The notes under the pieces: model-generated | The model's input: only the letters and a program-made list of their open reading frames with translations | Database searches by the model: none | Told to the model about the DNA's origin: nothing | Shown: positions 48,055 to 57,313 of the stretch, in pieces | How positions within the stretch are numbered: position 1 is the stretch's first letter | Layout: each line of letters opens with the position of its first letter | Translations under genes and position numbers: made by a program | Source: Sva-07 sp963793335 | Lineage (GTDB): Bacteria > Actinomycetota > Acidimicrobiia > Acidimicrobiales > Ilumatobacteraceae | Length of the DNA stretch: 64,000 nucleotides | Assembly: GCA_963793335.1 (NCBI GenBank) | Contig: CAWBZS010000001.1 | Coordinates: forward strand, 434,001 to 498,000 | Reading direction: 5' to 3'

Positions 48055-50539
48055 ATGCGCCCCGTTCACCAGTTCTCCGTCGTCAGTACCGTCCCCGAGT
48101 CGCTCCGCTCCATCGAAGCGCTTGCGGCCAACCTCGCCTGGGCGTGGGATCGTGAGCTGGCGAGCGTCTTCGACCGGCTCGACGGCACCATCGACGGCCG
48201 ACCGTGGCGCGACACCGGCCAGCACCCGGTCGATCTCGTCCGGCGGACCAGCCCGACGTGCTGGGCCGAGCTTGCGGACGACCAGGTGTTCGTCGAGCAA
48301 CTCGACGCGGCGAGCCAGCGCCTGCGGACCAAGCTCGACAGCCCAAGCTGGTTCTCGCAGCGGGCTGCCGACGGCGCCACGCCGCTCGACTCGGTCGCGT
48401 ACTTCTCCCCCGAGTTCGGCATCACCGAGGCGCTCCCCCAGTACTCCGGCGGACTGGGTGTCCTCGCAGGCGACCATTTGAAGGCATCGTCCGATCTCGG
48501 CGTGCCCCTGATCGGTGTGGGCCTGCTGTACACCGAGGGCTACTTCCACCAGTACCTCGACGCCGACGGCTGGCAGCACGAGCGAAACGACACGATGGAC
48601 CCCGACGCACTGGGGTTGCACCCGACCGGCGTCGAGCTCGCCATCGACCTGGCCGGCGTCGAGGTGACGGTTCGCGTGTGGCGGGCCGACGTGGGACGGA
48701 TCCACCTGTACCTGCTCGACACCAATGTCCCCGGCAACCCGCCAGACGGCATCGCCGTCACCGACCGGTTGTACGGCGGCAACGAGGAGCACCGCCTGCG
48801 CCAGGAGATCATCCTCGGTATCGGCGGCGTTCGCGCCCTGCGTGCGCTCGACATCCACCCCCAGGTGTTCCACACCAACGAGGGTCACGCCGGCTTCCTC
48901 GGGCTCGAACGCATCCGAGAGTGGGTCGGCAAGGGGCTCACCTTCGCCGAAGCGCGCGAAGCGGTCCGTGCCGGCAGCCTCTTCACCACCCACACCCCGG
49001 TGCCCGCGGGCATCGACCGATTCCCCCACGAACTGTTCGCCCGGTACTTCACCTCGTTCGCCGAGCAGTGCGGCATCTCGATCGGTGAACTGATCGAGGT
49101 CGGCCAAGACGAAAAGGACGCGAGCAAGTTCAACATGGCCGTGATGGGTCTGCGTCTCGCGGCGTACTCGAACGGCGTTGCCCGCCTCCACGGCGAGGTG
49201 TCGCGCGAGATGTTCGGTGGGCTCTGGCCCGATCTTCCCGACAGCGAGACCCCGATCGGCCACGTCACCAACGGCGTCCACGCCAGGTCCTGGGTGAGCG
49301 CTGAGGTCGACGATCTGCTCGCAGGGAAGATCGGCGACGACTGGCACCTCGCCGAGGCCGCCGAGTGGGCCACGGTACGCGATCTCGATCATCACGCGAT
49401 CTGGGAAGTTCGCAACCGCGGCCGAGCCGAGTTGGTCGAGATGGTGCGTCGAGCGCGTCGGCCCCGACCTGCTCGATCCCGACGTGCTCACCATCGGTTT
49501 CGCCCGGAGGTTCGCCACCTACAAGCGCTCGACGCTGCTGCTCCAACAGATGGAGCGCCTCCGGGCCCTCCTGCTCGACGCTGACCGTCCGGTGCAGTTC
49601 GTGTTCGCAGGCAAGGCGCACCCGGCCGACCAGCCGGGCAAGAACATGATCCGCGAGATCGACCGCCTCACCCGTGACGCCGACGTCGGCCACCGATTCG
49701 TCTTCATCCCCGACTACGACATCGGCATCGCTCGCACGATGTACCACGGATGCGACATCTGGTTGAACACACCGATTCGGCCGATGGAGGCGTGCGGCAC
49801 CTCCGGGATGAAGGCAGCGCTCAACGGCGTGCTGAACTGCTCGATTCGCGACGGCTGGTGGGACGAGATGTCCGATGGGCACAACGGCTTCGACATCCCA
49901 TCGTTCGACGACGACGTCGATCCGGTTCGGCGTGACCGGCGTGAATCAACCGCCACCTTCGAGGTGCTCGAGAACGACGTCGTGCCGCTGTTCTACGACC
50001 GTCACGACGGTGTCCCGCACGGCTGGATCGACAGGATCACCACCAACTGGGCCACGCTCGGTTGGAACGTCATCGCCGGCAGGATGGTGCGCGACTACGT
50101 CACGCAGTACTACGAGTTGGCCGCCAGCGGCACCGAACGCATGACCGCTGACGGGGCCGCACCCGCTCGCGAGCTCTCGGCGTGGAAGCAGCGGATCGCA
50201 ACGGCATGGCCGCAGGTTGCGGTGCGCATCGTCGGCGACGACTCACAGCTCGGGGCCGGATCCGCCGGCGAAGCCCGTCAGGTCGTTGCCGAACTGCAGC
50301 CGGGCGCACTCGATCACGACGATCTCGCGGTGCAGTTGCTCCACGGTCCGCTGTTGGCCGACGGCAGCTTCGACGAGCACGCGCTGACCGTGGTGCCGAT
50401 GTCGCTCGGCGACGACGGTCGCCATCATGGCGAGTTCGTCGCCGACCGGGCAGGAAACTGGGGCGTGTCGGTGCGAGCGCTGCCGACCCACCACCACCTT
50501 GCCGGGGCCTTCGACACCGGTCTCGTCGCGCTCGCCTGA
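48055..50539 (+). pseudogene. glgP: Alpha-glucan phosphorylase, interrupted by a +1 frameshift
   Basis: The first part (48055 to about 49450) reads SIEALAANLAWAWDRELASV, AYFSPEFGITEALPQYSGGL and FHTNEGHAGFLGLERIRE, the N-terminal half of actinobacterial GlgP. The second, in the next frame, reads VLTIGFARRFATYKRSTLLL and EACGTSGMKAALNGVLNCSI, where the Lys binds pyridoxal phosphate, then DGWWDE. Removing the C at 49450 gives VRERVGPDLLDPDVL and one 827-residue enzyme of usual length. It releases glucose-1-phosphate from glycogen. TAGCGT at 48041-48046 supports the ATG. Both halves are free of other defects, so either the break is recent or the base is an assembly error. Confidence 0.88.
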
Positions 50540-50612
50540 CGCGACTGCACGTCGATGACTGCCGCCGACGTGCCGACGACAGCAGCGATCGCGCGAGCCG
50601 CCGTCGCCGACG

Positions 50613-51809
50613 ATGCTCTTCCTGGCGTTCGGCGGCCTGATGGCCAGCCTGGCGGCGGGCTACGGCGTGCTGTTCACGATCGTCGACGACTACCGAGACG
50701 AGTACGGCATCAGCGAAACCGCGATCGGTGTGGTCATCGGCATCGGATTCATCGCCGGTTTTCTCGCCCAGGTGTTGATCGCCCCACTGGCCGACCGCGG
50801 ACATGCACGCACGGTGGTGCTGTTCGGCGTCGGCATCAACGTCGTCGGGCTCCTGCTGATGGGGTTCAGCACGACGTTGGCCCCGATCCTCATCGGTCGT
50901 TTCATCTCGGGAATCGGCATCGGCGCTGCCGTTCCTGCAGCCCGTCGGATCGTGATCCTGGCCGATCCCGACCATCTCGGCCAGAACCTCGGGCGCCTGA
51001 TCTCGGCGGACGTGTTCGGCTTTGCGCTCGGACCGGCGGTGTCGGCGATCCTGGTCGGCCCCTTCGGGATTCCCGCGCCGTTCATCGTGGTCGCGGTCTC
51101 CACCGTCGTGCTGATGGCCTTCGTGGCCAGGGTGCAGGTGCAGGAGAGCACCGTTCCGCCGAAGCGGCGACTCGCGCTCGACCTCCTGAACATCAGACCG
51201 TTTGCCGGTGCCGTCGTGTTCGGGGCAGCGCTGTTCGCGATGATCGGATCGTTCGACGCGCTGTGGGCGGTGGTGCACCGCGACCTCGGCACCAACGAGT
51301 GGATCGCCAATCTCGGCATCACCCTGTTCGCGCTCCCGCTGATCTTCCTCGGCCCGTTCGGGGGTCGTCTGGCCCAGGTCCACGGACCCTTTCGCATCTC
51401 CGTACTCGGTCTCGCGATCGGTGCGTTCTTCATGGCGTCCTACGGCCTCCTGCCAACGGGCACGTGGATCTTTGCCTTCGCCATGCTGCACGCAGTCGGC
51501 GATGGCATCACGGTGTCGAGTAGCGGCGTGGCGGTCGGCATGGTCGTCGCCCAGGACCGCCAAGCGGGCGCGCAAGGGGTGCTCGGGGCCGCCCAGGCCC
51601 TTGCGGCGGGAATCATGGCGGTCGTCACCGCTGCGCTCTACGACAACTTCGGGCGCACCACGGCGTACCTGGTCTGTGCTGGCGTCATGGTGCTGCTGGT
51701 CTCCACCGGCGCCTGGCTGGCCAGGTCGGCGTGGTCGTTGAAGCGCCCGCTGCACGTGCCGGACGGCCCCCTCTCCGCCACCGGCGCAAGTCGCCCCAGC
51801 GCTGCGTGA
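50613..51809 (+). CDS. MFS transporter
   Basis: A 398-residue protein with about 12 membrane segments. GFIAGFLAQVLIAPLADRGH-ART is the loop 2-3 signature of the major facilitator family, and ILIGRFISGIGIGAAVPAAR follows. The substrate is unknown; it looks like a drug or metabolite exporter type. The ATG at 50613 starts directly at the first membrane helix. A possible longer N-terminus from an ATG at 50555 (ADVPTTAAIARAAVADD) is in another frame and would need one base removed, like the four clear cases in this window. It follows glgP by 73 bases. Confidence 0.82.
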   Translation: MLFLAFGGLMASLAAGYGVLFTIVDDYRDEYGISETAIGVVIGIGFIAGFLAQVLIAPLADRGHARTVVLFGVGINVVGLLLMGFSTTLAPILIGRFISGIGIGAAVPAARRIVILADPDHLGQNLGRLISADVFGFALGPAVSAILVGPFGIPAPFIVVAVSTVVLMAFVARVQVQESTVPPKRRLALDLLNIRPFAGAVVFGAALFAMIGSFDALWAVVHRDLGTNEWIANLGITLFALPLIFLGPFGGRLAQVHGPFRISVLGLAIGAFFMASYGLLPTGTWIFAFAMLHAVGDGITVSSSGVAVGMVVAQDRQAGAQGVLGAAQALAAGIMAVVTAALYDNFGRTTAYLVCAGVMVLLVSTGAWLARSAWSLKRPLHVPDGPLSATGASRPSAA

Positions 51810-51891
51810 GCAGCAGCGGCGAGTTCGGCGATGGTCGCTCGTGCAGCGTTCGAACCCGGTCGGCAACGTCGACATCGACAAGACTCGGTGG

Positions 51892-52665
51892 ATGGCTGAA
51901 CTGCTCACGCTCGATCGACGCAGCGACGGCGTCGCGCTCATCACGCTCGCCAACGGCAAGGTGAACGCCCTGTCGACGGGCCTGCTCGGCGAGATTCGAG
52001 CGGGTGCCGCCGAACTCACCGCCGAGCCACCGGGTGCTGTGGTGATCACCGGCGGCGATCGTCTGTTCGCGGCCGGCGCCGACATCTCCGAGTTCGGCGG
52101 GCCCGACGAGGCAGCCACGATCGGCACGGCGTTTCACGATGCGCTGGATGCAGTCGCCGCGATCCCACGGTTCGTGATCGCTGCGGTGAGCGGGTACGCG
52201 CTCGGCGGCGGGTGCGAGCTGGCCTTGGCGTGCGACTACCGCATCGCGTCGACGAAGGCGGTGTTCGGCCAGCCCGAGATCCTGCTCGGGATCATCCCGG
52301 GCGGCGGGGGCACGCAACGGCTCCCCCGGACGGTCGGCGCGAGTCGCGCCAAGGAACTGTGTCTCACCGGACGCCAGGTGCGTGCGGATGAGGCGCGGCG
52401 CATCGGGCTGGCCGACGAGGTCGTCGATCCCGACGCCCTGCTCGATCGCGCCCTCAGCCTCGCCGGAGAGGTCGCTGCCGGCGCCCTGGCCGCTCAGGCG
52501 ATCTGCAAGCAGGCGATCGACGATGGTCTCGACGGCGCATTGGCCGATGGCTTGGCGATCGAGCGGTCGGCGTTCGTCGAGGTCTTCCGCACCGACGATG
52601 CTCGCACGGGCGTGGCGAGTTTCCTCGAACACGGCCCCGGCAAGGCCACCTTCACCGGACACTGA
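51892..52665 (+). CDS. Enoyl-CoA hydratase (catalytic residues intact)
   Basis: The 257-residue protein is a canonical enoyl-CoA hydratase: FAAGADISEFGGPDEAA and VSGYALGGGCELALACDYRI for the oxyanion hole, FGQPEILLGIIPGGGGTQRL with the first catalytic Glu, and RAKELCLTGRQV with the second. It hydrates 2-enoyl-CoA in beta-oxidation. It differs from the two divergent crotonase-family genes at 6.6 and 8.1 kb, which lack one or both glutamates. An upstream in-frame GTG at 51841 would add 17 unconserved residues. Confidence 0.9.
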   Translation: MAELLTLDRRSDGVALITLANGKVNALSTGLLGEIRAGAAELTAEPPGAVVITGGDRLFAAGADISEFGGPDEAATIGTAFHDALDAVAAIPRFVIAAVSGYALGGGCELALACDYRIASTKAVFGQPEILLGIIPGGGGTQRLPRTVGASRAKELCLTGRQVRADEARRIGLADEVVDPDALLDRALSLAGEVAAGALAAQAICKQAIDDGLDGALADGLAIERSAFVEVFRTDDARTGVASFLEHGPGKATFTGH

Positions 52666-52694
52666 GCGACCGATCAGGCGTGGGCCCCGACGGG

Positions 52695-53657
52695 TCAGGC
52701 GTCGATGCCGGCGAGCATCTCGTCGGCGGCCGACCACGGATCGGTGATGCGCTCGACGACCTCGGTGGTCAATTCGTCCCAGCGGTCGCCCGAGCAGATC
52801 TCGCGGGCTCGCCGACCGAGGCGCTGCGCGACGATCTCGCGGAGTTCTTCACCGAGCCGGAACGCACGACGTTCGGCCAACTCGCCGGTCGCTTCGGCGT
52901 GCTCGCGGTGCGCGAGCACGGCCTCCCACAACTCGTCGATGCCCTCGCCACTCGTGCCGACGGTGGCCACGATCGGCGCCCGCCAGCGATCGTGCGGCAG
53001 CGACGACAGATCGAGCATCTGCATCAGGTCCCGCCTGGTCTCCTCGACGCCGTCGCGATCGGCCTTGTTGATCACGAAGACGTCGGCGATCTCCATCAGT
53101 CCGGCTTTGTTGGCTTGCACGCTGTCGCCCCAGCCCGGGTTGACCACCACCACGGTGGTGTCCGCCTTGCCGGCGACCTCCACCTCGACCTGGCCGACGC
53201 CGACGGTCTCCACCAACGTCCATCGCCGGCCGATGGCGTCGAGCAGGCGGACCGCCTCCGGCGTGGCCAGCGACAACCCGCCCAGGTGCCCCCGTGTGGC
53301 CATCGAGCGGATGAACACGCCCGGATCGGTGGCGTGATCCTGCATGCGGACCCGGTCGCCCAGAATCGCCCCACCGGTGAACGGCGACGACGGGTCGATC
53401 GCCAACACGGCGATCTCGATGTCCTGCGCGCGCAATTGCCCGATCACCGAGCTGGTCAGCGTGCTCTTGCCGGCGCCGGGGGCTCCGGTGATGCCGACCG
53501 TGTAGCCAGATCCGCTCAGGGGGTACGCAAGTCTCCCGATGCTGCGGGCATCGGCGTCGCCACGTTCGATCATCGACAGCAGCCGCGCCAGCGCGCTGCG
53601 GTCTCCCTCACATGCAGCGACGAACAGCTCGGCGGCCGGGCGCGATCGGCGACTCAC
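52695..53657 (-). CDS. meaB: MeaB/ArgK-type methylmalonyl-CoA mutase GTPase chaperone
   Basis: The 320-residue G protein has GITGAPGAGKSTLTSSVIGQ (Walker A), AIDPSSPFTGGAILGDRVRM, VETVGVGQVEVEV (switch II region), FVINKADRDG (NKxD) and the C-terminal dimerisation helices. MeaB protects and reactivates B12-dependent acyl-CoA mutases. No mutase gene is in the window. The GTG at 53657 follows the NifU-like stop by seven bases and gives the usual length; a longer upstream start would run antisense to other genes. Confidence 0.92.
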   Translation of the reverse strand: MSRRSRPAAELFVAACEGDRSALARLLSMIERGDADARSIGRLAYPLSGSGYTVGITGAPGAGKSTLTSSVIGQLRAQDIEIAVLAIDPSSPFTGGAILGDRVRMQDHATDPGVFIRSMATRGHLGGLSLATPEAVRLLDAIGRRWTLVETVGVGQVEVEVAGKADTTVVVVNPGWGDSVQANKAGLMEIADVFVINKADRDGVEETRRDLMQMLDLSSLPHDRWRAPIVATVGTSGEGIDELWEAVLAHREHAEATGELAERRAFRLGEELREIVAQRLGRRAREICSGDRWDELTTEVVERITDPWSAADEMLAGIDA

Positions 53658-53664
53658 GCCAACC

Positions 53665-53916
53665 TCACGCCGCTTCGGCAGCGACGTCGACGACGGCGGT
53701 GACACCGTCGACGCGGTCGCGCATGATTCGCTCGACGCCGACCTTGAGGGTCTGTCCCGACGAGGGACAGCCGGCACACGCACCGACGAGCTCGACCGAG
53801 ACGATGCCCGTCTGCTCGTCGACGTCGTGCAACACGATGTCGCCTCCGTCGGCCTGGAGCGCGGGTCTGATGACGGCGATGGTGGCTTCGACCTGGTCTC
53901 GCATGACGATGCCCAT
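53665..53916 (-). CDS. NifU C-terminal domain Fe-S scaffold protein
   Basis: An 83-residue protein equal to the NifU C-terminal (Nfu) domain: IRPALQADGGDIVLHDVDEQ and VELVGACAGCPSSGQTLKVG, where the CxxC pair bridges a Fe-S cluster between two subunits. It delivers clusters to target proteins. It is seven bases upstream of meaB, and the pair is probably an operon. An internal ATG four codons on (RDQVEAT) is an alternative start. Confidence 0.9.
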   Translation of the reverse strand: MGIVMRDQVEATIAVIRPALQADGGDIVLHDVDEQTGIVSVELVGACAGCPSSGQTLKVGVERIMRDRVDGVTAVVDVAAEAA

Positions 53917-53950
53917 TCAATCAGCCGAGCCCGTACGATCGGTGGGAGTG

Positions 53951-54148
53951 ATGGGAACAGCGATCACCGCCGCCGCAGTCCTCGCCCACCAGGGCGGCTG
54001 GGACGAGGCATTGCTGATCGGCGGTCCGATCGTGGCGATCGTGGGGTTGCTCTGGCTCGCCAAGCGTCGCGTCGACGCGGCAGCCTCGGCGCACGGCTCG
54101 GCCCAGAGTTCGACCGACGGGGCGAGCAGCACCGGCACGATCGACTGA
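53951..54148 (+). CDS. Small single-span membrane protein
   Basis: A 65-residue protein with one strong hydrophobic segment (LLIGGPIVAIVGLLWLAKRR) and a Ser/Thr-rich tail. I do not recognise a family. TACGAT at 53934-53939 lies 11 bases before the ATG (8 before an in-frame GTG at 53948), which suggests real expression. It is divergent from the NifU-like gene, 34 bases apart. Confidence 0.55.
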   Translation: MGTAITAAAVLAHQGGWDEALLIGGPIVAIVGLLWLAKRRVDAAASAHGSAQSSTDGASSTGTID

Positions 54149-54198
54149 TCGACCGCCCCCTCGGACCCTGGTGGATCGCGTCGTTCGACGGCGGAACC

Positions 54199-55026
54199 TC
54201 AGGTGCGGATGGTCCGCACCAGTGCGTCGGGGGCTTCGAGCGGGACGAAGTGGCCGACGTCATCGAGACGGGTGACGTCCGCATCGGGAAACTCCTCGAT
54301 CCATCGGTCGAGCACGTCGGAGCGGAAGGCGATGTCCTCCATCCCCCACAGCAGCGAGATGTCGAACCCGTGGAGAATCTCGCGTCGCGACCAGAGGTCG
54401 CGGAGCCACTCGGTCGATCCGACGATCTCGCGGGGGAACACCCACATGCCCGTGCGTTCGTCCTTGTTCGGGTGGACGTCGGTGAAGATCCGGTGCAGCT
54501 CGGGCGTCAGCGGCGTTCGCGTGCCCCACGCCCGTTTCACGACGCTCGTTGCGAACGCGTTGTGGTTGCGGATCATGTACCGCCCGAGCGGGCCGCCCAT
54601 CGTCTTGCTGAACCCCTGGTAGTACCAGGACCGGTTCACCGGCCACAGCCAGGTGTTGTTGATCACGAGTCGTCGCACACGGTCGGGGTGATCGAGGGCC
54701 CAGGACAACCCGATCGGGCCGCCCCAGTCGCCGACGACCATCGTGACGTCGCCAAGGTCGAGGCTGGCGAGCACCGCCGTCAGGTTCGCGGCGTGGCTGG
54801 ACGGCAGGTAGTCCCAGTCGTGGGGTTTGTCGGAGTCGCCGAATCCGATGTGATCGACGGCGATGCAGCGAGAGGCGTCGGCGAGTTGTTCGATGGCGGG
54901 CACGAACTCGGCGGATGAAGCGGGGTTGCCGTGCACGAACACGACGGTGCCGGCCGCCCCTGCCCCGGTGTCGATGTAGGTCATCGACCCGGCGTCGACC
55001 TCGAACGTCTGCTTCTCCAAGCTCAC
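54199..55026 (-). CDS. Alpha/beta hydrolase, haloalkane dehalogenase-like
   Basis: The 275-residue protein has VVFVHGNPASSAEFVPAIEQ (oxyanion region, HGNP), VDHIGFGDSDKPHDWDYLP, VVGDWGGPIGLSWAL with Asp in the nucleophile elbow (GDWGG, as in haloalkane dehalogenases and epoxide hydrolases), LLWGMEDIAFRSDVLDRW and VGHFVPLEAPD (catalytic His). The Asp nucleophile points to dehalogenase- or epoxide-hydrolase-like activity. The GTG start overlaps the stop of the small frame at 55023-55307 (GTGA), so the genes are coupled. Confidence 0.87.
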   Translation of the reverse strand: MSLEKQTFEVDAGSMTYIDTGAGAAGTVVFVHGNPASSAEFVPAIEQLADASRCIAVDHIGFGDSDKPHDWDYLPSSHAANLTAVLASLDLGDVTMVVGDWGGPIGLSWALDHPDRVRRLVINNTWLWPVNRSWYYQGFSKTMGGPLGRYMIRNHNAFATSVVKRAWGTRTPLTPELHRIFTDVHPNKDERTGMWVFPREIVGSTEWLRDLWSRREILHGFDISLLWGMEDIAFRSDVLDRWIEEFPDADVTRLDDVGHFVPLEAPDALVRTIRT

Positions 55027-55307
55027 GCGGTTGCCTCGCTTCTGGCATCATCGTCCGCCCGAGACGGCCTCACCGCAGTCAGCGACAGCTGACGCTTGGC
55101 TCGCACGGTAGCACGTCCGGTCAGCTGCCGCCTGTGGCTCCCCGAGATCTGATCGCTGCGACCGGCTGCGGAGACGCCGTCCGGGGCATCGTCGAGGATC
55201 ACCCCCTCCCGGCGAGTCCACTCGTCGCCCACGCAGACCTCGACCCACGAGTGAAGGATTCGTTCCGGTGCGAAACGGTACGCCAGCTGCGGAATGGCTG
55301 GTTGCAT
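55023..55307 (-). pseudogene. Probable remnant of a transglutaminase-like protein
   Basis: This 94-residue reading frame has QLAYRFAPERILHSWVEVCV-GDEW and EGVILDD, which resembles the His-Asp part of a transglutaminase-like protein family (LxxAPxxILHSWVEV...EGVILD). The Cys part that should precede it is missing. Its 5' end overlaps the end of the AraC-type gene, and its TGA overlaps the GTG of the hydrolase gene. The rest (after GVSAAGRSDQ) is low in pattern. It may be a decayed gene left after a deletion, or a frame that only seems meaningful. Confidence 0.35.
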
Positions 55308-55981
55308 GGACGTCGACCAACCTGCATCGAGTCGGCGAATCCGGCGGACGCAGCCGCCGTCGTGAGGTCGTGTCCGCTGCGCAACGCCAGCACCGCCCGG
55401 CGCACCCGGTTCCAGACGATGAATCTGCGAAACGGCATCCCGACCTGCTCGGCGAAGCTGCGGCTCAGTTGGCGCGGCGACAGTCCCACGTGTGCTGCGA
55501 CATCGGTCAGCCGGGGCACCGAGCCCGTCGACACGACGACCAGTCGTACCGCCTGGGAGACCTCCCGCCGCCACGCGCCGACGCTGCGAGGAGCGTCGAC
55601 GCCGTCCAGACCTGCCAGGAGCGCTCGGCCCCACACGATCCGCTCGTCCGGGTCCACGGGCGGAGCGGACCGATCGTTGACCGAAGACGCAAGATCGACA
55701 CCGATCCGCCGGCTGGCGAACTCGTTCAGGGTGCGCCCGAACGGTCCCGACGGCTCGACGAGGAACAACTCCACGACACCACCGGACGCTTCGAACGAGT
55801 GCTCGACATCGGCGCCCACAATTGCTGCACCGGCATCGAAGGTGTGCCCGGCAATTCGAAAGCGCACCGCGGTGTCCCGGCATCGCACGAACTGCACCGC
55901 GCTGTGTCGGTGGCTCGAGGCCGACGTCGCCGCTCCCACGAACACTCCGAGCCCGGACCGAGGACCAGTGACCCGTGCCAC
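55199..55981 (-). CDS. AraC-type transcriptional regulator, altered C-terminus
   Basis: The 260-residue protein has an N-terminal cupin-like effector part (CRDTAVRFRIAGHTFDAGAA) and an AraC DNA-binding part: LTDVAAHVGLSPRQLSRSFA-EQVG is the first helix-turn-helix, MPFRRFIVWNRVRRAVLALR the linker helix, and TTAAASAGFADSMQ the start of the second helix-turn-helix. After that the family ending (RxFRxxxGxxP) is replaced by GRRPCNQPFRSW and unrelated sequence, so the second motif is damaged. It could still bind with one motif. It starts 12 bases after murA on the same strand. Confidence 0.72.
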   Translation of the reverse strand: MARVTGPRSGLGVFVGAATSASSHRHSAVQFVRCRDTAVRFRIAGHTFDAGAAIVGADVEHSFEASGGVVELFLVEPSGPFGRTLNEFASRRIGVDLASSVNDRSAPPVDPDERIVWGRALLAGLDGVDAPRSVGAWRREVSQAVRLVVVSTGSVPRLTDVAAHVGLSPRQLSRSFAEQVGMPFRRFIVWNRVRRAVLALRSGHDLTTAAASAGFADSMQVGRRPCNQPFRSWRTVSHRNESFTRGSRSAWATSGLAGRG

Positions 55982-55992
55982 CGACGAGTTGG

Positions 55993-57291
55993 TCAGCGGC
56001 GCTCGATGTGAGCGCCGACCGCCGCCAGGCGACCGACGAGGTCGTCGTAGCCGCGGTCGATGTGGTCGATACCGACGATCACCGTCTCGCCCTCGGCCGC
56101 CAAGCCGGCCACCACCATCGCAGCACCTGCTCGGATGTCATGCGCTCGCACCGGCGCCCCCGACAGGCGTGGAACGCCACGCACCACGGCGTGATGTCCG
56201 CTCGTGCGGACGTCGGCGCCGAGGCGCTGCAACTCCTCGACATAGCGGAACCGGCCCGGGTAGAGGTTCTCGGTGACGATGCCGACGCCGTCGGCGACCG
56301 ACAACATGGTGATGATCAACGGCTTGTAGTCCGTGGCGATCCCGGGATACGGCAGCGTGGCCACGTCGATCGACCGCAACCGGTCGGGCGCCCTGACCGA
56401 CATCTTCGAGATGCCGGACTCGGTGGACGACGAGATCTCGAGCCCCATCTCGGCGAAGCGGTCGAGCAGCATCGTCATGTGGTCGGTGCGCGCTGCCTCG
56501 ACGGTCAACTCACCGCCTGCGACCGCCACGGCGGCGAGGTAGGTCGCGGTCTGGATGCGATCGGGCACCGTGTGATGGCTCACCGCCTGCAACTCGGAGT
56601 GCTCCACTCCGTCGATCACCAGTGTCGAGGTCCCCACGCCGGAGATCTGCGCGCCCATCGCCACGAGGAACTCACAGAGATCGGTGATCTCCGGTTCACG
56701 TGCCGCGTTGTCGATCGTGGTACGACCGTCGGCCAGCACGGCGGCGGTGAGCAGATTCTCGGTGGCTCCGACACTCGGGAAGTCGAACGTGATCGCGGCA
56801 CCGTGCAGCTGGTCAGCGTGCGCCTCGAGGTAGCCGTGACTGAACTTGAACGTGGCCCCCATCGCTTCGAGTCCAGCGACGTGCATGTCGATCGGTCGGG
56901 CTCCGAAATCATCACCGCCCGGCATCGAGAGCCGAACCTCACCGCAGCGTGTGAGCAGCGGCCCGAGGACGTTGATCGATGCGCGTATGCGTTCGACGAG
57001 CTCGTACGGCGCCACCGGTGTCAGGTCGCCGGTGTCGGTGAGCAGCACACGATCCGACGATGGCCGGTCGATGCGAACGCCGATCGCTTCGAGGAGTTCA
57101 CCCATGATGGTGACGTCGGCAATCGCCGGCACGTTGGTGAGCTCGAAGGTCCCGTCGGTGAGCAGTGTGGCGGCCATCAACTTGAGCACCGAGTTCTTGG
57201 CGCCGGGAACCACGATCGTGCCCGACAGCGGACCGTTGCCCCGCACGGCGATGGTGGGCGTCTCAGGCGACGACGCCGGGTTCTCGAACAT
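55993..57291 (-). CDS. murA: UDP-N-acetylglucosamine 1-carboxyvinyltransferase (MurA), Cys-to-Asp form
   Basis: The 432-residue enzyme transfers enolpyruvate to UDP-GlcNAc, the first committed step of peptidoglycan. GTIVVPGAKNSVLKLMAATL opens it, RASINVLGPLLTR and SMPGGDDFGARPIDMHVAGL follow, with Asp in place of the Cys that fosfomycin alkylates in E. coli (GGCTIGARPVDLH). FPSVGATENLLTA and YPGIATDYKPL are other conserved parts. The Asp form is known from mycobacteria and gives intrinsic fosfomycin resistance. A CATACT box (minus, 57300-57305) lies eight bases before the ATG. Confidence 0.95.
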   Translation of the reverse strand: MFENPASSPETPTIAVRGNGPLSGTIVVPGAKNSVLKLMAATLLTDGTFELTNVPAIADVTIMGELLEAIGVRIDRPSSDRVLLTDTGDLTPVAPYELVERIRASINVLGPLLTRCGEVRLSMPGGDDFGARPIDMHVAGLEAMGATFKFSHGYLEAHADQLHGAAITFDFPSVGATENLLTAAVLADGRTTIDNAAREPEITDLCEFLVAMGAQISGVGTSTLVIDGVEHSELQAVSHHTVPDRIQTATYLAAVAVAGGELTVEAARTDHMTMLLDRFAEMGLEISSSTESGISKMSVRAPDRLRSIDVATLPYPGIATDYKPLIITMLSVADGVGIVTENLYPGRFRYVEELQRLGADVRTSGHHAVVRGVPRLSGAPVRAHDIRAGAAMVVAGLAAEGETVIVGIDHIDRGYDDLVGRLAAVGAHIERR

Positions 57292-57313
57292 GGGCCCCCA
57301 GTATGCTCGGCTC

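Noticed and set aside
33426..50539. Programmed +1 frameshifting in glp and glgP
   Set aside because: No slippery run, downstream pseudoknot or conserved stop at the joints is visible; single-base errors explain four genes more simply.
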